From assembly GCF_017565705.1 (NCBI RefSeq), contig NZ_JAGDYL010000017.1, forward strand, positions 1 through 64,000: 64,000 nucleotides of DNA. The letters are read 5' to 3'. A model generated the notes under the pieces. It saw only the letters and a list, made by a program, of their open reading frames with translations. It ran no database searches and was not told the DNA's origin. Shown piece by piece: positions 33,667-41,664 of this stretch (within the stretch, counting starts at the first letter, position 1; each line of letters starts with the position of its first letter). The position numbers were made by a program, and so were the translations under genes. This DNA is from Leucobacter ruminantium. Lineage in GTDB: Bacteria > Actinomycetota > Actinomycetes > Actinomycetales > Microbacteriaceae.

Positions 33667-35162
33667 GCCCGCACCCCGATCGGGTCGCCCGAGTCGGCGC
33701 CTGACTCGGCGAGCTCCTCCTCCGTGACGCGCGCTGCGACGACGGTCACGGGGATGCCGTGCGCGGTGAGCACGCGCGCGAACTCCCGCACGTGGTCGGT
33801 CTCGACGAAGGGGGAGGTGAAGCTGATCGCGAGCATGCCCGCGTGCGACATCGCGCAGAACTGGGGGCGCACGGCGGAGACGTGGAACAGCATGCGGCCG
33901 ACTCGGGGCTCCGCCTCGGCCGGCAGCGTCACCCGGCCGAGGTTCGAGATCGCGACGGTGAGGCCCCGGTTGTTGACCCGATTGATGAGGTTCAGCAGTA
34001 CGTCCTTGAGCGGCCGCGGCACGATCCGCAGCGCCGGCATGCGTTCGAACCGCACGAGTCGGCGGAGCCTGCGCTCGAGCGCCTCGGGGCCGGCCTTCGG
34101 CCTGAACTGCCGCTCCAGGTTCCGGGCGACCGATCCGATGTCGTCGGGCCCCCGGCCGTAGACGTGTTCGATGCGCACGGTCGCGAAGAAGTTGCGCGCC
34201 GAGGTCGAGGGGAAGAACTGGCGCAGGTTGACCGGCACGGATGCCGCGAACGAGCGGGAGGCGGCGCGTCCGGAGGAGGTGCGCCGGATCGACTCGAAGA
34301 ACACGGCGGTCAGATAGGCGGTCGGGGAGACGCCCTCGGCCCTGGCGAGCGCGAGCACCGGGTCGGCGGGAGCTGTGAGCTCGACGAGCCGCGGCCGGTT
34401 GTCCGGGGTGCGGGTGCCGCGCACGCGGTGCACCCGTCCGCGCGGGGTCCGAGTTCGTCGAACGGTGGGCGGGACCGTCGGCTGAGCGGTCGTCGGGGCG
34501 CTCTGCTCGGGGCTCTCGCCGGTGGACGCGTCGGAGGCCCCAACGCCCTCCGCGGCGGTCCCAGCGGCGGCTCCGCGCGGTCGACCGCGGAAGTGGAGGG
34601 CGAAGCCGTCGATCTCGAGTTCGTGCAGCGGGCCGGGATCGGTCACCGGATCGGTGACGGGCTCCGGGAGTTCGGCAAGGGGACGCACGCGGGGCCCCTT
34701 CCCGGACGTCCCTTCCTCGCTCCGCTCCTCCCCGTCAGGCGCCGGGTGGCGCAGCCGCACGTACTCCGTCACGAGATCGGAGACGAACCAGAGCGCGCCC
34801 GTGCCGTCGGAGAGCGCGTGGAAGATCTCGAGCGCGATGCGACGGCGGTGATGCAGCACCCGGAACAGCAGGGTGCGCCGATCGGGACGGTAGATCGGCG
34901 CGCACGTGGGCAGCGTCTCGGACTCCACGACCGGCCGCAGATCGCTCGCCTGCAGGTAGTACCAGAACACGCCGCGGCGCAGCACCGAGTGGTACAGCGG
35001 ATAGCGATCGTACACGGTCTCGAGCGCCCGCTGCAGCAGTTCCGCATCCACCTCGTGATCCATCTCGGCGCTGATGCGGAAGACCTTCGGGTCGACCTCG
35101 CTGCGCGCGGCGAGGAAGATGTTGGACGCGTTGTCGAGGCGCGCCCATGCTCTGCGGCTCAC
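33663..35162 (-). CDS. Condensation/alcohol acetyltransferase-like protein
   Basis: A 499 aa CoA-dependent acyltransferase-like protein related to alcohol acetyltransferases, PapA and NRPS condensation domains. The active-site HxxxDG equivalent is FHALSDGTGALWF near residue 112. A charged, Pro/Thr-rich insert (about residues 140-250) separates the two halves, and the NFFATV and SNLGRVTLP strands mark the second half. Its stop overlaps the DUF6320 start, and its start overlaps the esterase stop by 4 bp. The acyl donor and acceptor are unknown. Confidence 0.72.
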   Translation of the reverse strand: MSRRAWARLDNASNIFLAARSEVDPKVFRISAEMDHEVDAELLQRALETVYDRYPLYHSVLRRGVFWYYLQASDLRPVVESETLPTCAPIYRPDRRTLLFRVLHHRRRIALEIFHALSDGTGALWFVSDLVTEYVRLRHPAPDGEERSEEGTSGKGPRVRPLAELPEPVTDPVTDPGPLHELEIDGFALHFRGRPRGAAAGTAAEGVGASDASTGESPEQSAPTTAQPTVPPTVRRTRTPRGRVHRVRGTRTPDNRPRLVELTAPADPVLALARAEGVSPTAYLTAVFFESIRRTSSGRAASRSFAASVPVNLRQFFPSTSARNFFATVRIEHVYGRGPDDIGSVARNLERQFRPKAGPEALERRLRRLVRFERMPALRIVPRPLKDVLLNLINRVNNRGLTVAISNLGRVTLPAEAEPRVGRMLFHVSAVRPQFCAMSHAGMLAISFTSPFVETDHVREFARVLTAHGIPVTVVAARVTEEELAESGADSGDPIGVRA

Positions 35163-36169
35163 GAGGCCCCCGGATCCCTCGTCGCCCTGGGAGCGGTCGC
35201 CGAGCCCGAGGATCCCTCGTCGAGAAAGGCGTTGATCACCTCGTACGCCTCGCGCAGCGAGCGCGAGAAGCGGGGGAGCGCGATGAAGCCGTGCAGCGCG
35301 CCCGGCACGCGGTGCACCCGCACGTCGTTGCCCGATCGCTCGAGCGCCCCGCCGTAGGCCTCGCCCTCGTCGCGCAGCAGATCGAGTTCGGCGGTGATCA
35401 GCAGCGTGCGCGGCTGCCCCGTCAGATCCTCCGCCAGCAGCGGAGCGACCAGGGGGCTGCGCCTCAGCTCGGGGTCGGGCACGTACAGGTCGAAGTAGTC
35501 CTGCACCTCGGTGTTGGTGAGCCGGTAGTCGTCTCCGTGGTTGCGCACCGAGGGGAACGGCGAGGTACGGGGATCGTGATCCCAGTGCGCCACCGGATAG
35601 AGCAGGATCTGCCGCGACGGGCCCGGGAGGCCGCGTTCGCGCCGCAGCAGCGAGACCACGGCGGCGAGGTTGGCCCCTGCCGAATCACCGACGAGCACGA
35701 TGCGATCCGGGTGCTCGGCGCCGACGCGCCGGGGCTCGTCCAGCAGCGTCGCGGCGACGTCGAGGCAGTCCTCGAGCCCTGCCGGGAACGGGTGTTCGGG
35801 AGCCAGGCGGTAGTCGACCGAGGCCACGACGCAGCCGGTGAGGTCGGCCATCGTGGTGCATGCCGGGCTGTAGCTCTCGATGTCGCCGGTCACCCAGCCG
35901 CCGCCGTGGAAGAACACGAGCACGTCGTCGCGCCGCCGTTCGCGGGGCTCGAAGACGCGAACGGGGATCGACTCGCCGCTCGTACGGGAGACGAGGGTGC
36001 GGTCGAGCGCGCGGAACCGCGGCACCGCGGGCAGCGCGGCGAGTCGCTGGAGTCGGCGCACCTTCTCGTAGTCCTCGCGCATGTTCACACGAGGGGCCGC
36101 GAAGAGGCGGAGGAAGGGGCGCAGCAGGCGGGTCGACGGCGAGCGACGCTCGGGCTCGGCCTGATCCAT
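35159..36169 (-). CDS. Alpha/beta hydrolase of the hormone-sensitive-lipase type
   Basis: A 336 aa esterase. The oxyanion-hole motif is FFHGGGWVTG near residue 88 and the nucleophile elbow is GDSAGAN near residue 162; late Asp (DLLRDEG) and His (PGALHGFI) complete the triad. ATG 36169 is supported by a TATGCT -10 box ending 6 nt upstream, so it starts a leaderless three-gene operon with the acyltransferase and DUF6320. An esterase beside an acyltransferase suggests acyl-ester turnover on a lipid or cell-wall substrate (inference). Confidence 0.87.
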   Translation of the reverse strand: MDQAEPERRSPSTRLLRPFLRLFAAPRVNMREDYEKVRRLQRLAALPAVPRFRALDRTLVSRTSGESIPVRVFEPRERRRDDVLVFFHGGGWVTGDIESYSPACTTMADLTGCVVASVDYRLAPEHPFPAGLEDCLDVAATLLDEPRRVGAEHPDRIVLVGDSAGANLAAVVSLLRRERGLPGPSRQILLYPVAHWDHDPRTSPFPSVRNHGDDYRLTNTEVQDYFDLYVPDPELRRSPLVAPLLAEDLTGQPRTLLITAELDLLRDEGEAYGGALERSGNDVRVHRVPGALHGFIALPRFSRSLREAYEVINAFLDEGSSGSATAPRATRDPGAS

Positions 36170-36175
36170 GTCCCC

Positions 36176-36225
36176 AGCATAGGGGCAGGATGCCGTGCCC
36201 CCGCTCGGAGAGCGCGCCCTACACT
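36176..36225. promoter_or_regulatory. Divergent leaderless promoter pair
   Basis: The minus-strand -10 TATGCT (36176-36181) and the plus-strand -10 TACACT (36220-36225) serve divergent genes whose start codons are only 62 bp apart. Each box ends 6 nt before its start codon. The shared spacer is short enough that the two promoters may compete. Confidence 0.6.
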
Positions 36226-36231
36226 TGGGGC

Positions 36232-37914
36232 ATGGACGCCGACGTCATCATCGTGGGGGCCGGACTCTCCGGTCTCGTCGCAGCGCGGGAGACGCACCGC
36301 GCCGGGTTGCGCACCGTGGTCATCGACCAGGAGGGGCCGCAGGATCTCGGCGGGCAGGCCTGGTGGTCGTTCGGCGGGCTCTTCCTCGTCGACTCGCCCG
36401 AGCAGCGGCGTCTCGGCGTGCGCGATTCCTTCGAACTGGCGTGGCAGGACTGGCGGGGCAGCGCTGGGTGGGACCGGCTCGACGGCGAGCACCCGGAAGA
36501 CGAGTGGGCGGAGCGCTGGGGCCGCGCCTACGTCGAGTTCGCGGCGGGCGAGAAGCGCGCGTGGATCCGCGAGGCGGGCATCGAACTCACGCCCGTCGTC
36601 GGCTGGGCGGAGCGCGGCGACCTGACCGCCGGCGGGCACGGCAACTCCGTGCCCCGCTTCCACGTGCCATGGGGCACGGGCACCGGAGTGGTCGGCCCGT
36701 TCATCGCAGCTGCGCAGGAGGCTGCGGCGGGCGCACGCACGCGGATCCTGCATCGCCACCGCTGCGACGGCATCGTGGTCGAGAACGGCCGGGCGGTCGG
36801 GGTGCGCGGCAGCGTGCTCGCGCCCGACGCGAACGCCCGCGGCGCGGTGTCGTCGCGCGAATCGGTCGGAGACTTCGAGCTGCGGGCCGGGGCCGTCATC
36901 GTGGCGAGCGGAGGGATCGGCGGCGATCACGAGCTGGTGCGGCGCTTCTGGCCCGACCGTCTCGGCACCCCGCCGCGCAGCATGGTCACGGGCGTGCCGG
37001 CCTATGTCGACGGCCGCATGCTCGGAATCGCCGAGCAGGCGGGGGCCCGCCTCGTCAACCGGGACCGCATGTGGCACTACACGGAGGGCGTGCGCAACTG
37101 GAACCCCGTCTGGCCGGGGCACGCGATCCGCATTCTGCCCGGGCCCTCGCCGCTGTGGCTCGACGCGCTGGGCCGGCGCCTGCCCCCGCCCGGCCTGCCC
37201 GGTCACGACACGCTCGGCACGCTGCGCATGCTGCGCACCGTTCCAGGACTCGCGGAGCACGACCACTCCTGGTTCATCGTCACGAGCCGCATCGCGGCCA
37301 AGGAGTTCGCGCTGTCGGGATCCGAGCAGAACCCCGATATCACCGGCCGCGACCGCAAGCTGCTGCTCAAGGCCAGGCTCGGCCGCGGCGCACCCGGGCC
37401 GGTGCGCGCGTTCATCGACCGCGGGGCCGACTTCGTGACGGCCGGGAGCGTTCCCGAGCTCGTCGCGAAGATGAACGGGCTGACCGCCGAGCCGCTGCTC
37501 TCGGCCGACGCCGTCGAGCGGGTGATCCGGGAGCGCGACGCCGAGATCCGCAACCCGTTCTCGAAGGACGCGCAGGTGATGAGCATCCGCAACTCGCGGC
37601 GCTACCTCGGAGACCGCCTCACCCGCACAACGGCGCCGCACCGGCTCCTCGATCCCGCGGCGGGGCCGCTCGTGGCCGTGCGACTGCACGTGCTCACGCG
37701 CAAGACCCTGGGCGGCATCCAGACCGACCTCTCGTCGCGGGTGCTCGGTGCATCGGGCGAGCCGATCCCCGGTCTCTACGCCGCGGGCGAGGCGGCCGGT
37801 TTCGGCGGGGGCGGCGTGCACGGGTACAACGCGCTCGAGGGAACCTTTCTCGGCGGTTGCCTGTTCTCGGGCCGCGCGGCCGGAAGAGCCGCGGCGGGCG
37901 CCGCGGGCGGATAG
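36232..37914 (+). CDS. FAD-binding dehydrogenase, KsdD/fumarate-reductase-like
   Basis: A 560 aa flavoprotein. The Rossmann dinucleotide motif is VIIVGAGLSGLVAA near residue 5, followed by GGQAWWSFGG near residue 42, and the C-terminal FAD clamp includes GLYAAGEAAGFGGGG near residue 510. It belongs to the fumarate reductase/3-ketosteroid delta-1-dehydrogenase superfamily; such genes are often annotated as FAD-binding dehydrogenases without a known substrate. ATG 36232 lies 6 nt after the -10 TACACT (leaderless). Confidence 0.88.
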   Translation: MDADVIIVGAGLSGLVAARETHRAGLRTVVIDQEGPQDLGGQAWWSFGGLFLVDSPEQRRLGVRDSFELAWQDWRGSAGWDRLDGEHPEDEWAERWGRAYVEFAAGEKRAWIREAGIELTPVVGWAERGDLTAGGHGNSVPRFHVPWGTGTGVVGPFIAAAQEAAAGARTRILHRHRCDGIVVENGRAVGVRGSVLAPDANARGAVSSRESVGDFELRAGAVIVASGGIGGDHELVRRFWPDRLGTPPRSMVTGVPAYVDGRMLGIAEQAGARLVNRDRMWHYTEGVRNWNPVWPGHAIRILPGPSPLWLDALGRRLPPPGLPGHDTLGTLRMLRTVPGLAEHDHSWFIVTSRIAAKEFALSGSEQNPDITGRDRKLLLKARLGRGAPGPVRAFIDRGADFVTAGSVPELVAKMNGLTAEPLLSADAVERVIRERDAEIRNPFSKDAQVMSIRNSRRYLGDRLTRTTAPHRLLDPAAGPLVAVRLHVLTRKTLGGIQTDLSSRVLGASGEPIPGLYAAGEAAGFGGGGVHGYNALEGTFLGGCLFSGRAAGRAAAGAAGG

Positions 37915-37920
37915 GCCCGG

Positions 37921-38580
37921 CTACAGCCAGCCCTTGTCGGCGGCGATGCGCGCCGCCTGGGCGCGATTGACCGCGCCGGTCTTGCCGATGGCCGACGAGA
38001 GGTGGTTGCGCACCGTGCCGGGCGAGAGGAAGACCTCGGCGGCGATCTCGGCGGCCGTGCGCCCCTCGCCCGCGAGGCGCAGCACCTGCTGCTCGCGCTC
38101 GGTGAGCGGATTGGCGCCCTCGAAGAGCGACGCCTCGGCGAGCGCGGGGTCGACCACGCGCATGCCCGCGTGCACCCGCCGCACGGCGTCGGCGAGCTGT
38201 TCGGGAGGGGCGTCCTTCACGATGAAGCCGCCGGCGCCCGCGTCGAGCGCGGCCCGCAGATAGCCCGGTCTGGCGAAGGTCGTGACGATGAGCACGCGCG
38301 TCGCCGCGTGCGCCGCGAGCACGGCGCGGGTCGCGGCGATGCCGTCCACGCCGGGCATCTGGATGTCCATGAGGCACACGTCGGGGCGCAGCTGCGCGGC
38401 CCGCTCGGCCGCTTCGGCGCCGTCTCCGGCGTAGCCCGCGACCGAGAGGTCGGGTTCGAGCTCGAGCAGTGCGCCGAGCGCACCGCGCACGAGGGCCTGG
38501 TCGTCGACGATCAGGAGGCGGATCGGCCCGCGCTCCGGTCCGTTCCCGGCCGATCCTTCACCGTCCGCTGCCGTCACCAT
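37921..38580 (-). CDS. NarL/LuxR-type response regulator
   Basis: Output protein of a two-component system. The receiver domain has the acidic pair VDDQALVRG near residue 25 and phosphoacceptor Asp72 in CLMDIQMPG; the C-terminal LuxR HTH is NPLTEREQQVLRL to VFLSPGTVRNHL near residue 190. The 219 aa length is standard. ATG 38580 overlaps the end of the histidine kinase gene by 7 bp. The adjacent ABC-2 exporter genes are probable targets. Confidence 0.92.
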   Translation of the reverse strand: MVTAADGEGSAGNGPERGPIRLLIVDDQALVRGALGALLELEPDLSVAGYAGDGAEAAERAAQLRPDVCLMDIQMPGVDGIAATRAVLAAHAATRVLIVTTFARPGYLRAALDAGAGGFIVKDAPPEQLADAVRRVHAGMRVVDPALAEASLFEGANPLTEREQQVLRLAGEGRTAAEIAAEVFLSPGTVRNHLSSAIGKTGAVNRAQAARIAADKGWL

Positions 38581-39764
38581 GTGAGACTCACTCTCGTTCC
38601 CCGCGCTCCGCCTGTGGGGGATCCCTCGTGCTCCGCCGCGGGGGGTCCCTCGCCCTCCGCTTCCGCGGATCCCTCGCCGCCTGCGCCCGAATGCGCTCCG
38701 CCCCGCACCGGCTCGACGCGCAGCACCGCGCCCGCCGCCGAGGCCCGCTCGGCCATGCCGCGCAGCCCGTGGCCCCGCGAGGCCGCGCCGAGCCCGACGC
38801 CCGCGCCGTCGTCCTCCACCACGACCGTGCCCGGCTCGACGGCGATGCGCACGCGGCCCGCGCCCGAGTGCCGCAGGATGTTGGTCGTCGCCTCGCGCAG
38901 AACCCACGCGGCTGGGATCGACTGGGCGGGGGAGAGGGATCCCGCGTCGCCGGCGATCTCGACCGCGATCCCGCCCGATTCGAGCACCTCGCGGCTCGCG
39001 CGCAACTGCTCGGCCATGCCCGAGGAGCGCAGGCCCGTCACCGTCGCGCGCACCCCCGCGATCGCCTCGCCCGTGAGGCGCGCGATCTCCTCGAGCTCGG
39101 CGCGCGCCGCGGCAGGATCCCTCTCGATGAGGCGCATCGCGAGCTCGGCCTTCAGTTTCACGATCGTGAGCGAGTGCCCGAGCAGGTCGTGCACGTCGCG
39201 GGCGACCGCCTCGCGCTCCTCGCTCGTCGCGAGCTCCATGCGCAGTTCGTCCTCCGCCTGCGAGCGGTCGAGCAGCCATGTGGTCACGGTGTTCACCGCC
39301 GCCATCATGGCGACGATCGCGAGCAGCGTCCAGGGAGGGGTCTCACGGGCGGCGAGGTCGACGGCCACCTCCAGCACGATGATCGCGAGGGCCGCTCCCG
39401 TCGCGACCCAGTGCCAGACCCGGGCGAAGTTGTACGATGCGAACGACATCAGGAACGGGAGAAAGCTCGTCGCCTCCCAGCCGATCGCCGGCACCGTCGC
39501 CGCGGCGCAGAGCAGCGCCACGGCGTAGAGCCGGGCTGCCGAGCGAGACGGCTGCGCCCAACCCGCGCGCATGCCGACGATGAAGCCGACCAGGTAGCTC
39601 GCTGCGAAGCATGCGAGGCCGGCCCAGCCGAGCGCGAGCAGCACGAGCGGTGCGCGCGAGGCGACGAGGGCGTTCGCGGGGAAGAACAGGAACACCATCC
39701 AGACCGCGGCCATGAGCCAGCCGTAGCGCTCCCATGTGCCCTGCGTCAGGTCCGCTCTCGCCAT
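38574..39764 (-). CDS. DesK-type sensor histidine kinase
   Basis: A 396 aa membrane-bound kinase. About five N-terminal hydrophobic segments form the sensor, with no extracellular domain of note. The dimerisation/phosphoacceptor motif is RDVHDLLGHSLT (His) near residue 190, and the HATPase has REATTNILRHS and GHGLRGM boxes. An Ala/Gly/Glu-rich insert before the last strand is encoded by clustered GGATCCCTCG-type repeats. ATG 39764 lies 6 nt after the -10 TAGGCT (leaderless). Confidence 0.92.
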   Translation of the reverse strand: MARADLTQGTWERYGWLMAAVWMVFLFFPANALVASRAPLVLLALGWAGLACFAASYLVGFIVGMRAGWAQPSRSAARLYAVALLCAAATVPAIGWEATSFLPFLMSFASYNFARVWHWVATGAALAIIVLEVAVDLAARETPPWTLLAIVAMMAAVNTVTTWLLDRSQAEDELRMELATSEEREAVARDVHDLLGHSLTIVKLKAELAMRLIERDPAAARAELEEIARLTGEAIAGVRATVTGLRSSGMAEQLRASREVLESGGIAVEIAGDAGSLSPAQSIPAAWVLREATTNILRHSGAGRVRIAVEPGTVVVEDDGAGVGLGAASRGHGLRGMAERASAAGAVLRVEPVRGGAHSGAGGEGSAEAEGEGPPAAEHEGSPTGGARGTRVSLTW

Positions 39765-39773
39765 GCCACGAGC

Positions 39774-40529
39774 CTAGCGACGCTGCCGCGAGCGCAGCAC
39801 CCCGAAGCGGGTGATCGCGGCGAACACGAGCGCCCACGCCAGAACGTTCAGCAGCAGAGCCCAGAGAGGATCGCTCCCGCCCGCGAGGAGCGCGCCCTCG
39901 GTGATCGGCCAGCGCGCGAGCGCCACGTAGCCGTACATCGGGGTGAAGTGGGCGATGTCGAGCATCACGCCCTCGAGCGGCATGAACACGTTGCCGAAGA
40001 AGCCGAAGAAGGTGATCGAGATCGAGGCGAGCGCCGCCGCGGAGTCGGAGTTGAAGGCCAGTCCGACGCCGAGGCCGAAGAGCCCGAACATGAAGCCGCC
40101 CGCCAGGATGAGTCCCGCGACCGCGAACCAGCGCCACAGCCCGTCGGCCGCGGCCCCCGTGCAGGCGCCGACCGCGAACACGGCGGCCGTCGAGATCGCG
40201 GAGAAGCAGACCGCCGTGACCACCTTCACGAGCGCGTAGCCCGCGATCGTGAGCGGGGTCATCGCGATCTGCCTGCCCCAGCCCTGGCCGACCTCCGACG
40301 CCGCGAGCGAGCACATCGACGTCATCGCCGTCGCGGTGCCGAAGGCGGCCATCGACGCCATCACGTAGAAGGCGACGTTGCCGTTGCCCGCGCTCTCATC
40401 GGCGTATTCGGCGTTCGCGCCGAAGAGCAGGTACATCGCGATCGGCATCGCGAGCGTGAAGGCGAGCGTATAGGGGTTGCGCAGCTGGCGCTTGATCTCG
40501 ACGATGAAGAAGGGCATGGAGAAGAGCAC
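39774..40529 (-). CDS. ABC-2 type transporter permease
   Basis: Membrane half of an exporter. The 251 aa protein has six hydrophobic segments, starting with NPYTLAFTLAMPIAMYLLFG. GTG 40529 is chosen because GGAGGACTGAACC precedes it and it lies 3 bp after the ATPase stop codon; ATG 40517 is an alternative. Together with the ATPase and the two-component system it resembles self-regulated drug or lipid exporters. The substrate is unknown. Confidence 0.88.
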   Translation of the reverse strand: MLFSMPFFIVEIKRQLRNPYTLAFTLAMPIAMYLLFGANAEYADESAGNGNVAFYVMASMAAFGTATAMTSMCSLAASEVGQGWGRQIAMTPLTIAGYALVKVVTAVCFSAISTAAVFAVGACTGAAADGLWRWFAVAGLILAGGFMFGLFGLGVGLAFNSDSAAALASISITFFGFFGNVFMPLEGVMLDIAHFTPMYGYVALARWPITEGALLAGGSDPLWALLLNVLAWALVFAAITRFGVLRSRQRR

Positions 40530-40532
40530 GGT

Positions 40533-41504
40533 TCAGTCCTCCGTCAGCGCGGTGAAAGCGGTTTCGAGCGAGGGGGCCGCGATCTCGAGATCGCGCGCTC
40601 CGATTTCGAGCAGCAGTGCGGCCAGGGCGTCGGAGTCGGTCGTGCGCACGCGGAGCCTCGCGCCGTCGAGCGCGACGCCGGAGGTGGGGAGACCGGCGAG
40701 GGGCGCCGTGCCGCGCAGCCGCTGGAGCACGGCCTCCGGGTCGGGGCCCGGCAGGGTCGCGGTGACGGTGCGCCCGCCGAGCGACGCCCTGAGCTCCCCG
40801 GTGTCGCCGTCTGCGACGACGCGCCCGTGGTTCATGACCACGGTGCGCCGGGCGAACTGCTCCGCCTCCTCGAGGTAGTGGGTCGCGAAGACGACGGTGC
40901 GGCCGCCGCGCGCCTCCTCGTGCATGACCTCCCAGAAGCGCCGTCGCGCCGTCACGTCCATGCCGGTCGTCGGCTCGTCGAGCACGAGCACGTCGGGGTC
41001 GGGCAGCAGCGCGAGCGCGAACTTGATGCGCTGCTGCTCGCCGCCCGAGCACTTGCTCACCTTGCGCCGTGCGATCGGCGCGAGGCCGGTGCGCTCCATG
41101 ACGGGCGCCACCCGGCTCGTCGCGCCGTGGAAACCTGCGATCACCGCGACCGTCTCGCCCACGGTCAGGTCGGCGAGCAGGCCGCCGGTCTGCAGGAGCG
41201 CCGACAGTCGGCCCGACGCGACCGCCCGCCGCGGAGGGAGTCCGAGCACGCGCACCTCGCCCGCGTCGGGCTCGCTCAGGCCGAGCAGCATGTCGAGTGT
41301 CGTGGTCTTGCCCGCTCCGTTCGGGCCGAGCAGTGCGACGACCTCCCCGCGCGCGACGACGAGATCGACGCCGTCGACCGCGCGCACGCGCCGCTCCCCG
41401 CTGCCGAAGCCGCGCGCGAGGCCGGTGATCTCGACCGCGGGGGCGCGGTCGGGTTCGGGCGAGGGATCGGGTGCGCTGCGCCCGTGTCGTGTCAGTGCGT
41501 CCAT
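40533..41504 (-). CDS. ABC transporter ATP-binding protein (ABC-2 type exporter)
   Basis: A 323 aa ATPase with Walker A LLGPNGAGKTTT near residue 58, the signature KCSGGEQQR near residue 153 (Cys replaces the usual Leu), and Walker B VLVLDEPTTG near residue 175. The C-terminal extension of about 90 residues is typical of drug-exporter ATPases. It is followed 3 bp later by its permease. The N-terminal DPSPEPD is another GATCCCTC product. Confidence 0.92.
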   Translation of the reverse strand: MDALTRHGRSAPDPSPEPDRAPAVEITGLARGFGSGERRVRAVDGVDLVVARGEVVALLGPNGAGKTTTLDMLLGLSEPDAGEVRVLGLPPRRAVASGRLSALLQTGGLLADLTVGETVAVIAGFHGATSRVAPVMERTGLAPIARRKVSKCSGGEQQRIKFALALLPDPDVLVLDEPTTGMDVTARRRFWEVMHEEARGGRTVVFATHYLEEAEQFARRTVVMNHGRVVADGDTGELRASLGGRTVTATLPGPDPEAVLQRLRGTAPLAGLPTSGVALDGARLRVRTTDSDALAALLLEIGARDLEIAAPSLETAFTALTED

Positions 41505-41664
41505 GCTCCCAGCCTCCCGCTGCGGTGGTGCGCGGCGCAGGAGGGGAGTGTCACGGCGTCGGCGTGACGTTTGTCACGGGTCGCGGGCGTCCTCGGGAAG
41601 TGCAGCTCAGCCGCGGCCGCCGCGGTCTCGTCGCGACGAAATGCCTCTACACTGAGGAATCCTT

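Noticed and set aside
38469..41567. A 1032-codon open frame on the plus strand opposite the two-component and ABC genes
   Set aside because: Same reason: antisense to four well-supported genes, low-complexity Arg/Glu/His translation.
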